Assembly: GCF_000196235.1 (NCBI RefSeq)
Contig: NC_008541.1
Coordinates: 62,001-126,000, forward strand
Origin: Arthrobacter sp. FB24
GTDB taxonomy: Bacteria > Actinomycetota > Actinomycetes > Actinomycetales > Micrococcaceae
Direction of reading: 5' to 3'
Length of the DNA stretch: 64,000 nt
In this document: piece by piece, positions 52,737-60,164 of the stretch
How the letters are laid out: the number at the start of each line of letters is the position of its first letter
Numbering within the stretch: the first letter of the stretch is position 1
The notes under the pieces: generated by a model
Told to the model about the DNA's origin: nothing
Databases searched by the model: none
The model's input: only the letters and a program-made list of their open reading frames with translations
Position numbers and translations under genes: made by a program

Positions 52737-53519
52737 TTGACGGACTCCCAGCCTTTCTTCGCCGCCGGAAGCGCCTCGGCGCGGATTGCGATGGCGCACC
52801 GCGGGTTTTCTCCGGACGGGCTGGAAAACTCGATGGCGGCGTTCCGCGCGGCCGTCGAACTCGGCTACCGGTACCTGGAAATGGATGTTCACACCACCGC
52901 CGACGGCGTGCTCCTGGTGTTTCACGACCCCTCGCTGGACCGTGTCACTGACGGGCAGGGCCGCATCGCCCGGCTCCCTGCCGGGACCGTTGCACGGGCA
53001 CGGATCGGCGGCGTGGAACCCATCCCGCTCTTCGAAGAGATGGTCCGGGCCTTTCCCGACGTGCGGCTAAACCTTGATGTCAAGGATTGGAACTCTGTGA
53101 CCGGCCTTGCCGCCGCGATTGAGAGGTACGGCGTTCACGACCAGGTACTGATTGCGAGCTTCTCCGACCGCCGGCGCCGGGCTGTCGTTAAGCAGTTGAG
53201 CCGGCCGGTCGCGGCGTCCGCCGGCATGGTTTCCAACGCTCTGTTCACAATGCTCGGCCCGGTTCTTCCGGGAGCGGTCATGCGGCGGCTCCTGCGGGGC
53301 GTCCACGCGCTTCAGGTTCCGGTCAGCTACGGTGGCATCCGGGTGGTCACGCCGGCCTTTGTCCGCCGCGCCCACCGGCACGGCCTCCAGGTCCATGTGT
53401 GGACCATCAACGATCCCGCAGAGATGGACCGGCTCCTGGACCTTGGCGTTGACGGCATCGTCACCGACCGGGCAGATCTCCTCAAACAGGTGCTCCAGGA
53501 CCGGGGGCAGTGGGATTAG
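52737..53519 (+). CDS. Glycerophosphodiester phosphodiesterase
   Basis: 260 residues of the GDPD TIM barrel. IAMAHRGFSPDGLENSMAAF (catalytic His-Arg and Glu-Asn) and EMDVHTTADGVLLVFHDPSL (metal Glu/Asp and second His) are intact; VHVWTINDPAEMDRLLDLGV and GIVTDR close the barrel. It releases glycerol-3-phosphate from glycerophosphodiesters. No signal peptide, so cytoplasmic. The start is TTG 52737. It converges with the GGDEF-EAL gene with a 4-bp overlap. Confidence 0.9.
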   Translation: MTDSQPFFAAGSASARIAMAHRGFSPDGLENSMAAFRAAVELGYRYLEMDVHTTADGVLLVFHDPSLDRVTDGQGRIARLPAGTVARARIGGVEPIPLFEEMVRAFPDVRLNLDVKDWNSVTGLAAAIERYGVHDQVLIASFSDRRRRAVVKQLSRPVAASAGMVSNALFTMLGPVLPGAVMRRLLRGVHALQVPVSYGGIRVVTPAFVRRAHRHGLQVHVWTINDPAEMDRLLDLGVDGIVTDRADLLKQVLQDRGQWD

Positions 53520-55054
53520 CCGCCGTGGCGTGACGCCCGCTGAGCATCCAGCACGGCTGCGAACTCGTCCGCCGGGACCGGCCGGCCGAAGTAATATCCC
53601 TGAGCGCTGACACAGCCGATGCTGGCCAGATGCTCTGCCTGTTCCGCGTTCTCCACGCCTTCCCAGACCGCCTCGAGGCCGCAGGCCCGGATCAGCTGGA
53701 GGATTGCCGCTATCAGGGCTGGCTGGGCCGGGTCCGTCCCCAGGTCCTTCAGCAGCGAGCGGTCCACTTTGACCTTGTCCACGGGGAGCCTGCGCAGGTA
53801 GCTGATCGAGGAGTAGCCAGTGCCGAAGTCGTCGATTTCCAGCCCCACACCCAGCTTCCGCAGGCTGTTCAAGGAGTAGCGGTCCAGTTCGTTGCCGCTG
53901 ACGATGGCACCTTCGGTCAGCTCGAGAACCAGCAGTTCCGGGTTGAGCTCCGCCTCGCTGAGGGCATCCCGGACCTCTTCGATGAACTCGAGGCGCTGAA
54001 GGTCCGTGGGGGAGATGTTGATGCGCATGGAGAATTCGTCGCCCGCACGGCCCTCTGCCCGCCAGTCCCTCAACTGCCGTACGGCGGTGCGCAGGACCCA
54101 GCCGCCCAGCTCGGAAATGAGTCCGGCGTCTTCCGCCAGCGGAATGAATTCGTCCGGCATCACCATCCCGCGGGACGGGTGCTTCCAGCGGACCAGGGCT
54201 TCCGCGCCTTCGATCCGCCCTGTGGTCAGGTCCACCACGGGCTGGTAATAAAGCACCAGCTCCGAGCCGGAAATGGCCGTCCGCAGGTCCTCAATGAGCT
54301 GGCTGCGCAATTGGCGGGCGTGCAGCATCGCCGGTTCGAACACCTTGAGCCGGTTGCGGCCCCCGGCCTTGGACGCGTACATGGCCACATCAGCCTCGAT
54401 GAGCAGCTGTTCCGCGCTCTGGCCGGTTCCACCAATGCACAGCCCCATGCTGGCACCGCACTGGACGGAGTCGTTCTCGAGTTCCACCTGGCCGTCCAGG
54501 GAAGCGAGGATGCGGTTGCCCACGCTCGCGGCGCGGGCCAGCGTGGTAGCGGGCATCAGTACCGCGAATTCGTCTCCGCCCAGGCGGGCCACTGTGTCCG
54601 TGTCGCGGACTGAACCTTTGATGCGCTCCCCGACTGCGGCCAGGACCTGGTCACCGGCAGCATGGCCAAGGGTGTCGTTGATGCCCTTGAAGGCGTCAAG
54701 GTCCAGCAGCAGGAGCGCCGGCGGCAGGCCACCCTGCCCGGTCTCCGCCAGTGCCTCATTAATGGCGCTGACCAGGGCGGCACGGTTCGCCAGGCCCGTG
54801 AGAGAGTCCGTGAGTGCCATCTTCTGCATTTCCAGATGCGCCTCGTTGAGCAGCCGTGTGCGCAGTTCCACCCGCTGTTCCAGCTCCTGGTACATAATCT
54901 GCAGGTCCTCGGCGAGGAGGTTGGTTCCCATGATGACGGCATCCAGTTCGTCCCTGGCGGGGGACACTTCAATCCTGGAGTGCAGCTCTCCTGCGGCAAG
55001 GCGGACGATCCCGTCCAGCAGCTTGCCCAGGCGCGGATCGCCGTCAGTGAACAT
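53516..55054 (-). CDS. GGDEF-EAL protein (diguanylate cyclase / phosphodiesterase)
   Basis: 512 residues. A soluble HAMP-like region and coiled coil (1-80) lead into a GGDEF domain (about 85-245) with ARLGGDEFAVLMP and an RDTD inhibitory site five residues before it, then an EAL domain (about 260-505) with GAEALVRWKHP, EIDDFGTGYSSISYLRRLPV and KVKVDRSLL. Both active sites look intact, so it may make and break cyclic di-GMP. No membrane helix is present. Its start overlaps the STAS-like gene by 11 bp, suggesting that protein controls it. Confidence 0.92.
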   Translation of the reverse strand: MFTDGDPRLGKLLDGIVRLAAGELHSRIEVSPARDELDAVIMGTNLLAEDLQIMYQELEQRVELRTRLLNEAHLEMQKMALTDSLTGLANRAALVSAINEALAETGQGGLPPALLLLDLDAFKGINDTLGHAAGDQVLAAVGERIKGSVRDTDTVARLGGDEFAVLMPATTLARAASVGNRILASLDGQVELENDSVQCGASMGLCIGGTGQSAEQLLIEADVAMYASKAGGRNRLKVFEPAMLHARQLRSQLIEDLRTAISGSELVLYYQPVVDLTTGRIEGAEALVRWKHPSRGMVMPDEFIPLAEDAGLISELGGWVLRTAVRQLRDWRAEGRAGDEFSMRINISPTDLQRLEFIEEVRDALSEAELNPELLVLELTEGAIVSGNELDRYSLNSLRKLGVGLEIDDFGTGYSSISYLRRLPVDKVKVDRSLLKDLGTDPAQPALIAAILQLIRACGLEAVWEGVENAEQAEHLASIGCVSAQGYYFGRPVPADEFAAVLDAQRASRHGG

Positions 55055-55403
55055 GGGTGGTTTCCTTCAACCACTTGAGTGCGTCAGTTTCGGACGTGAA
55101 GTAGCTCGCGGGCCCGGACTTGAAGTCACCGCCAAGGATGAAATGGGCCAGGATCCGGTCCACCGGCGTACGGCCCAGCAGCGCCCATGCAGCCACGGTG
55201 CTCACATTGCTGAAGACTGCCCTCGCCGCCCGGCTCACCGACGCTACGTCCGTCACATCCATCAGTACGGCCAACGGGGAGCCCCACTGCGGCGCCTGCA
55301 GGCCGGCAGCCAGCAGCTGTGCCGACTGTTCGTCCAAGTGCTCGTCCCGGGGAAGCACGATCCGGACAATCTGCTCTTGCATCAATCCAAGCGGCTTAGA
55401 CAT
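55044..55403 (-). CDS. STAS/SpoIIAA-like protein (paralogue A)
   Basis: 119 residues. Core: SPLAVLMDVTDVASVSRAAR, LLGRTPVDRILAHFILGG, then SYFTSETDALKWLKE. The shape is that of the SpoIIAA/STAS-like domain. It is clearly paralogous to the product at 58645: both share (V/A)SR-ARAVF, ALLG-PVDR-LA-F and FTSE-DAL-WL. It is translated together with the GGDEF-EAL gene (11-bp overlap), so it may act as a small regulatory partner of cyclic-di-GMP turnover. GGGGGATT precedes ATG 55403. Confidence 0.75.
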   Translation of the reverse strand: MSKPLGLMQEQIVRIVLPRDEHLDEQSAQLLAAGLQAPQWGSPLAVLMDVTDVASVSRAARAVFSNVSTVAAWALLGRTPVDRILAHFILGGDFKSGPASYFTSETDALKWLKETTHVH

Positions 55404-55509
55404 CAATCCCCCGAACATATGAGAGGAGCCGTTTGGCCTCCCGAGCCCCGCCGAAACTCCGGTGAGGCCTTGCGACTAAAATACACCGTCCATCCGCGTC
55501 CGGAGAGCG

Positions 55510-56538
55510 TTAGCGTACATCGGCCGCAAACGCGCGCACCTGGGCGCTGCGTTCCGAGGCGGCGGCATTGTCGAACAGCTCGGCAGCATCCGCCAGCCGC
55601 TGCAGCGCTTCGTCGCGCTCACCGTTGGCAAGGAGGGATTTTCCCAGCAGGAAAGAGGCTTCTCCGGCCGTTTGGGTGGCTAAAATCCCGGCTTCGGTGC
55701 AAAGCGGCCTGAGCATGTTGATGGCGGTGGCCATGTCGCCGGTCAGGAAATTCCAGTGCGCACGGGCGAAGGACATCTCGAGAAGGTCGCGGTCGCTGCC
55801 GCCCACCACTTCAGTGGCGAGTTCTGCCCGTTCAATGCAGCGAAGCGTTGCAGGTTCGGTGAGCTCAGCCTCCAGGCGCATCACCGCAGACGCGCGGTTG
55901 AACCTGGCCCAGAGGTCCACGTCCTTTGACGGTGAGAGGCTCTCCGCAGCCATATCGTGGTAGCGGCCTCCGTCTGTCACCCTGCCGGTAAGGAACGCGA
56001 CGTTTCCGATCACCCAATAGGCCTTGCCGGCGGTGTCCTCATCCACAAGCTCCGTGAGCAGGCCTTCCAGCAGGAGGCACTGTTCCCACGCTTCGTCCAG
56101 TCGGCGGCTCTCGGCGAGGGCTGCGATAAGGGCACGCTGTGCTTCCACATGGAGATAAACGTACTCGGCGTCGCCAGCCACCAGGTTGGCAGCTGCAGCA
56201 GCCGACGACACGGCATCGGGAAGCCGGCCAAGCCCTTGCTGTGCCACAGCCAGCAGCGTGTACGCCCGGGCGGCCAGCAGGGCGTGATCCGCCGAAAGCG
56301 GAGATTCGGCAAGGGACCTGGCAATTTCCAAGCACTCGGAGATCGAACCCTCGTCACGGAGGCATTCGGCTTTCAGGTAGATCATGTTCCACCAGCCGGA
56401 GTAATCCCCGGACTCCAAAGCCAGGGCGGCGGCTGCGGCGGCTTGCGCTTTTGCTGCGGCATAATCGCGATTTCTGGCGCTTTCACGGGCCTGCAGCTCG
56501 GCCACTACGTAGGGAGTCAAATTCCGGGGAGACGGCAT
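55510..56538 (-). CDS. All-helical TPR-like repeat protein, candidate peptide receptor
   Basis: About 342 residues predicted to be almost all helical, with TPR-like alternation: RNRDYAAAKAQAAAAAALAL, YTLLAVAQQGLGRLPDAVSS, ALIAALAESRRLDEAWEQCL, EASFLLGKSLLANGERDEAL. There is no DNA-binding domain, signal or membrane helix. Size and make-up are like Rap-type peptide receptors (about 380 aa, TPR only) of Bacillus. It faces a 51-codon secreted peptide gene 145 bp away. GATAAT 6 nt before ATG 56538 fixes the start as leaderless; GTG 56553 is the alternative. The partner and function are inferred only. Confidence 0.75.
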   Translation of the reverse strand: MPSPRNLTPYVVAELQARESARNRDYAAAKAQAAAAAALALESGDYSGWWNMIYLKAECLRDEGSISECLEIARSLAESPLSADHALLAARAYTLLAVAQQGLGRLPDAVSSAAAAANLVAGDAEYVYLHVEAQRALIAALAESRRLDEAWEQCLLLEGLLTELVDEDTAGKAYWVIGNVAFLTGRVTDGGRYHDMAAESLSPSKDVDLWARFNRASAVMRLEAELTEPATLRCIERAELATEVVGGSDRDLLEMSFARAHWNFLTGDMATAINMLRPLCTEAGILATQTAGEASFLLGKSLLANGERDEALQRLADAAELFDNAAASERSAQVRAFAADVR

Positions 56539-56544
56539 TTGCCA

Positions 56545-56550
56545 ATTATC
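56545..56550 (-). promoter_or_regulatory. -10 box of leaderless TPR-like gene
   Basis: GATAAT on the minus strand, 6 nt before ATG 56538. Confidence 0.5.
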
Positions 56551-56607
56551 CACCCTCGCTGCCCCCGCTGGAGTCGGGTCCTGGGAAATACATTCGTATT
56601 ACATGGC

Positions 56608-56635
56608 TTTTACGTTGATGATCCGGCCGTATAAT
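56608..56635 (+). promoter_or_regulatory. Promoter of the secreted-peptide gene
   Basis: Consensus -10 TATAAT at 56630-56635 with -35-like TTTTAC at 56608-56613 (16-bp spacer). It is the best -10 in the window. Imperfect direct repeats TTCGTATTACAT (56593-56604) and CTCGTAATGCAT (56640-56651) flank it. Confidence 0.65.
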
Positions 56636-56683
56636 GACGCTCGTAATGCATGATCGAACCTAATTGATTGAAAGGACCAACGG

Positions 56684-56839
56684 ATGAAGAAGATTGCCGC
56701 AACATTCTTGCTCACCGGCGTTCTGGCTGTCGCTGGATTTGCAGCACCCGCCAACGCCGCTCCTAAGTCGGACACAACTGTCAGCAGCTCAAGTAAGACG
56801 ACGACTACGCAGTCCTCCATCGGTTGGTGGCCTAACTAG
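56684..56839 (+). CDS. Small secreted peptide precursor, 51 aa, C-terminal WW motif
   Basis: ATG 56684 with AAAGGA at 7 nt. A clear Sec signal peptide (MKKIAATFLLTGVLAVAGFA, cleavage after APANA at residue 25) leaves a 26-residue mature peptide rich in Ser and Thr that ends SSIGWWPN. The gene has a near-consensus promoter and a strong terminator, so it is a real, well-expressed unit despite its size. The codon use is less GC-rich than its neighbours. The double-Trp C-terminus recalls streptococcal ComS/XIP pheromones such as GLDWWSL. It faces a TPR-like protein gene. A pheromone role is inferred; a small wall-associated peptide is the alternative. Confidence 0.7.
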   Translation: MKKIAATFLLTGVLAVAGFAAPANAAPKSDTTVSSSSKTTTTQSSIGWWPN

Positions 56840-56850
56840 TTCGGCGAGAA

Positions 56851-56890
56851 GACTGCCCCCGGATTCTATATCCGGGGGCAGTTTCGTTTA
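56851..56890 (+). terminator. Intrinsic terminator of the peptide gene
   Basis: Stem ACTGCCCCCGGAT/ATCCGGGGGCAGT with a short loop, then TTCGTTT, 12 bp after the stop. It also faces the 3' end of the histidine kinase gene and may serve both. Confidence 0.85.
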
Positions 56891-56905
56891 AGGTCCGGCC
56901 ACAGG

Positions 56906-58549
56906 TTACGGGCCGGAAACGGGCAGCTGAACAGTGATGGTGGTGCCTGCGCCGAGCTCGGAGCTGACCGCCAAATACCCCCTGTGCGACTTCACGATGT
57001 CGTGCGCAATGGCAAGCCCCAGGCCGCTGCCCGGCACGGCAGTGGAAGTGGCATTGGAGGCACGGAAAAACCGGGTAAAAAGATGCGGGATTTCTTCCTC
57101 CGGGATTCCGACCCCCGTGTCGCGGACATGAACATTTACCCCCGGCTCCCCGTCCGTCATTGCCTGAAAACGGCAGCTGACAACAATCCTGCCTCCGCGT
57201 GGCGTGAATTTGATGGCATTTGAAACAAGGTTGGTAAACACCTGCTCCAGCTGGACTTCATCGGCGATAATCGCGGGGTCGCCGTCGCAGAGCTCCAGTG
57301 AGATGGAAACGTCACCCAGTTCCGCCAGCGGACGCAGCGCCACCGTCACGATCTGCAGGGTGTGCCCCAGCTGGACCGGACCCAGGTGCAGGTTGGCGCC
57401 GTCGTAGTCCTGGCGGGAAACGGTGAGCATATCCTCGATCAGCCGGCGGAGCCGCTCTGAGTTACGGACAATGATGTCCAGCATCCGGCTCACTTCGGGG
57501 GGCACGGGCCCCCCCACACCGTCCTGGATCATGTCCAGGTAGGCGGAGATGGACGTCAGCGGGGTCCGGAGCTCATGGTTGACGGTGGCCAGGAAGTCGG
57601 TCTTCGCCTGGTCAAGCTGCCGCAGTTGCTTGACCACCTGTTGCTGGGCGCTCATCAGATGGCTTTGGATGAGCCCGTACGCCACGTTGCCGGCAACGTG
57701 CTGGATCAGGGAGATTTCGGTGCGTGTCCAGACCCGCGGCTCGTCCAGCTGCGCAATCCATATGACGCCCAGCGATGACTTTCCCTCGCCCACGGGAACG
57801 AATGCGGACGCCCACGGGCCCATATCTTCTGACCAGGCCGCCAGTTCCTGGTCCTCAGGGGACCATTCGTGGACGTGGTGGTCCTCCACCGCAAGAACTT
57901 CGGCCTCCGACCACAGCCGGTCCGCTACGCGGTGCGCGGAGGACTCTTGGAGCCCCAGTCCGTCCGGGACCGGGGGGAGGCCGGGACGGTGCCACTCGGC
58001 GGAAATCCGGGGCACGCGGTCGTCGTCGAACGTGGTGAACAGTACGCGGTCGGCACCGAACGTCTCCCCGAATCCCGTCACCAGGCAATCCGAAATCAGG
58101 CGGGGATCGTGCGTGGCACGGATGTTGGAGGAGACCAGGCGGAGCTTTTCACGCAGCCGTTCGGCGCTTTGCCGGGCGTCGGAGCGTTGTGCGGCGCGGC
58201 TGATCAGGACGTCCGCCCTGTGGACCAGCTCGTCCGGCGCGGCAGGCTTCGCGATGTAGTCCGCCATGCCGAGCGTCCGGAGGCTTTCCGCCGCGGATTC
58301 GTCGGCCAGATCGACGAGGAGAAGCAGTGGTGCATCCACGGGCGGGCCCCCAAACGAATGGTCCGCGACGATGATGCTGGGCTTGTGCTGCTCCAGGAGC
58401 CCGGTCAAAATTTCGTGGCTTGAGGCCGTGGAGACCTCGAACCCCGCGGCTACCAGGACCCCGGCCGTGGCGGACAGGCGTCCGCTGTCCGGATCCGCCA
58501 CGATGGCCGTGCGTGGTACGAGTGAATTCTCCGCCGTCTGAATTACCAC
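56906..58549 (-). CDS. Hybrid sensor histidine kinase: receiver-GAF-HisKA-HATPase
   Basis: About 547 residues from GTG 58549 (GAAGGGGG upstream; ATG 58606 lies before the promoter). Order: N-terminal receiver-like domain (about 10-125; acidic pair in IVADPDSG, acceptor Asp in IIVADHSFGG, Lys in YIAKPAAP), GAF-like domain (about 150-310), HisKA with FLATVNHELRTPLTSISAYL, then HATPase (EQVFTNLVSNAIKF, DTGVGIPEEEI, GSGLGLAIAHDIVKSH). No membrane helix. A receiver at the N-terminus of a soluble kinase is unusual and suggests input from another kinase. No response regulator gene is adjacent. Confidence 0.9.
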   Translation of the reverse strand: MVIQTAENSLVPRTAIVADPDSGRLSATAGVLVAAGFEVSTASSHEILTGLLEQHKPSIIVADHSFGGPPVDAPLLLLVDLADESAAESLRTLGMADYIAKPAAPDELVHRADVLISRAAQRSDARQSAERLREKLRLVSSNIRATHDPRLISDCLVTGFGETFGADRVLFTTFDDDRVPRISAEWHRPGLPPVPDGLGLQESSAHRVADRLWSEAEVLAVEDHHVHEWSPEDQELAAWSEDMGPWASAFVPVGEGKSSLGVIWIAQLDEPRVWTRTEISLIQHVAGNVAYGLIQSHLMSAQQQVVKQLRQLDQAKTDFLATVNHELRTPLTSISAYLDMIQDGVGGPVPPEVSRMLDIIVRNSERLRRLIEDMLTVSRQDYDGANLHLGPVQLGHTLQIVTVALRPLAELGDVSISLELCDGDPAIIADEVQLEQVFTNLVSNAIKFTPRGGRIVVSCRFQAMTDGEPGVNVHVRDTGVGIPEEEIPHLFTRFFRASNATSTAVPGSGLGLAIAHDIVKSHRGYLAVSSELGAGTTITVQLPVSGP

Positions 58550-58578
58550 ACTGCCCCCTTCGGTCCCCGGTTGAGTAC

Positions 58579-58584
58579 ATTGTA
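58579..58584 (-). promoter_or_regulatory. -10 box of histidine kinase gene
   Basis: TACAAT on the minus strand about 29 nt before GTG 58549. It lies downstream of ATG 58606 and so rules that start out. Confidence 0.5.
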
Positions 58585-58644
58585 GGGTGACATGGGTCGC
58601 ACGCATTCCGTGCAGGCCAAACCCTGGCGGGAGGAAGTGCGGAT

Positions 58645-59016
58645 ATGTCCGGAGACAGCGAGGTGGGCACGGAAGCGGGATTGACGCTGGGAGGCGACGG
58701 AATCCTTCGGCTGACGTGGCCGCGGGGGGCCGCGATAACGGCCGCGGATGCGGAGCGCGCCATGCTCAGGGTGAACCAGTTATGCGGCGATGACCGGCAC
58801 CCCATGCTGGTGGACATGGCCACCACCGCAGACGTGTCCCGCGGCGCCCGCGCAGTGTTCGGCCGCCCGTGCCAGGCGTCCCGGATAGCCCTGTTGGGGT
58901 CCTCGCCGGTTGACCGGGTCCTGGCAAACTTCTTCCTGGGGATCAACGCGGTGCCGTGCCCCACCAAGTTCTTCACATCTGAGCGGGACGCACTGACGTG
59001 GCTTGCTCTCACATGA
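58645..59016 (+). CDS. STAS/SpoIIAA-like protein (paralogue B)
   Basis: 123 residues with the same core as paralogue A at 55044: HPMLVDMATTADVSRGARAV, ALLGSSPVDRVLANFFLG and KFFTSERDALTWL. The first 25 residues differ. GAGGAAG precedes ATG 58645. It is divergent from the histidine kinase (95 bp between starts). Two copies flanking kinase, TPR and cyclic-di-GMP genes suggest duplicated partner-switch style regulators. No anti-sigma kinase is seen here. Confidence 0.75.
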   Translation: MSGDSEVGTEAGLTLGGDGILRLTWPRGAAITAADAERAMLRVNQLCGDDRHPMLVDMATTADVSRGARAVFGRPCQASRIALLGSSPVDRVLANFFLGINAVPCPTKFFTSERDALTWLALT

Positions 59017-59057
59017 CCCGTGGCGCCTAATTTTCCGGGCGTCACCACCGGTGCCCT

Positions 59058-59063
59058 TATATT
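59058..59063 (+). promoter_or_regulatory. -10 box of leaderless methyltransferase gene
   Basis: TATATT, 6 nt, then ATG 59070. Confidence 0.5.
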
Positions 59064-59069
59064 TGGACA

Positions 59070-59891
59070 ATGCTCGCCGCCCTGAAAAAGTATCTGCTGG
59101 TCCCCAAGTTGATGCGGTTGTCCGCGGGCGCGCCGCGGGACCATCACATTGCCTGGGACCGGTTCTGGTCCAATGTGAAAACCACGGGAGCCTCCGGCGA
59201 CGTGCTGTGGGACTCCGGAAGCGACCACGAGATGCAGGGCTACGTGGACAGGCTCAGGCTGCACCTGGACCCCGGGCTGCCGATTGTGGACATCGGGTGC
59301 GGCAACGGCAGCTTCACCCGGCAGCTGGCCGGGCATTTCCCGCATGCGGTGGGGGTCGACGTTTCTGCGCACGCAGTCCGGCGTGCCCGCGCCGAAACTG
59401 CCGGTCTGGCCAACATTTCCTACGCCGTCGCTGATATGACGGCATCCGGTGCGGGCAGCGGACTGCTGGAGGAGCTTGCCGTACTGGACACGGGAGGCCA
59501 GGCAGGAGGCGGAGCGAATGTATTCATCCGCGGCGTGCTGCACGTCCTGGGCGAACGTGACCAGCATGCCTTGGCTGAAAATGCCCGTGCCATTACGCGG
59601 GCGAACGGCCGCGTCTTCCTTGCCGAAACCAACTTCCGGGGAAACGCCGTGGACTACGTGACGCACCTCGGCGCAACGCTCCGGTCCATTCCCGCGCCGC
59701 TTGAAGGCGCCATTCGCGGGCTGCCGATGCCGGGACGCTTCGGCCCCAAGGAGCGGAGCCTGGCATTCCCGGCCAGTCGCTGGGAGCTAATCGAGGAGGG
59801 GCCCACGACGATCGAGACGATGCCCTTGTCCAACCCCGCGCGGTCCGACCTCATCCCCGGATACTTTGCGGTGCTGGAGGGTAGGAACTAG
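59070..59891 (+). CDS. Class I SAM-dependent methyltransferase
   Basis: 273 residues. IVDIGCGNGSFTRQLAG (about 72-88) is motif I binding S-adenosylmethionine, AVGVDVSAHAVRRAR gives the acidic residue of motif II, and NVFIRGVLHVLGERDQHALA and NGRVFLAETNF follow in order. The substrate is unknown. TATATT 6 nt before the ATG suggests a leaderless mRNA; no Shine-Dalgarno is present. It closes the signalling island. Confidence 0.85.
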   Translation: MLAALKKYLLVPKLMRLSAGAPRDHHIAWDRFWSNVKTTGASGDVLWDSGSDHEMQGYVDRLRLHLDPGLPIVDIGCGNGSFTRQLAGHFPHAVGVDVSAHAVRRARAETAGLANISYAVADMTASGAGSGLLEELAVLDTGGQAGGGANVFIRGVLHVLGERDQHALAENARAITRANGRVFLAETNFRGNAVDYVTHLGATLRSIPAPLEGAIRGLPMPGRFGPKERSLAFPASRWELIEEGPTTIETMPLSNPARSDLIPGYFAVLEGRN

Positions 59892-59920
59892 GAGCCGCTT
59901 CCGCACCCCGTGCGGCCCGA

Positions 59921-60150
59921 TGCTAGCCGCGGCCCATGCTGGTTAAGGGGTCGCCGTCCGCCTCGGACGGATCCGCGCGCAGGTCGCCCGGTTCCGGTTC
60001 GGGCAGGCCCCCGGGGCCGGGGGCGCTGCGCCGGGAAGAGTCGCTCAGTCCCGGGTTGTCGCCGGGATCCGGGCTTTCACCTGGCGCAGGGGACCCGTGT
60101 GGGTCATCTAGGGGCGGTGTGCCCGCCAGGTCCTCAACGGCGGTCCTGGC
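59921..60150 (-). pseudogene. Acidic Pro-rich coding remnant without a start codon
   Basis: The minus strand keeps an open frame from about 60198 to TAG 59923-59921 that reads as a small Asp/Pro/Gly-rich protein (DDPHGSPAPGESPDPGDNPG, PGGLPEPEPGDLRADPSEAD, LTSMGRG). The composition is like the small acidic protein at 62103, so it looks like real coding sequence. No ATG, GTG or TTG exists in this frame; an ATG at about 60105 is in another frame. It may be a frameshifted gene, start at CTG, or be chance. Confidence 0.3.
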
Positions 60151-60164
60151 CGGTTGGGAAGCCT

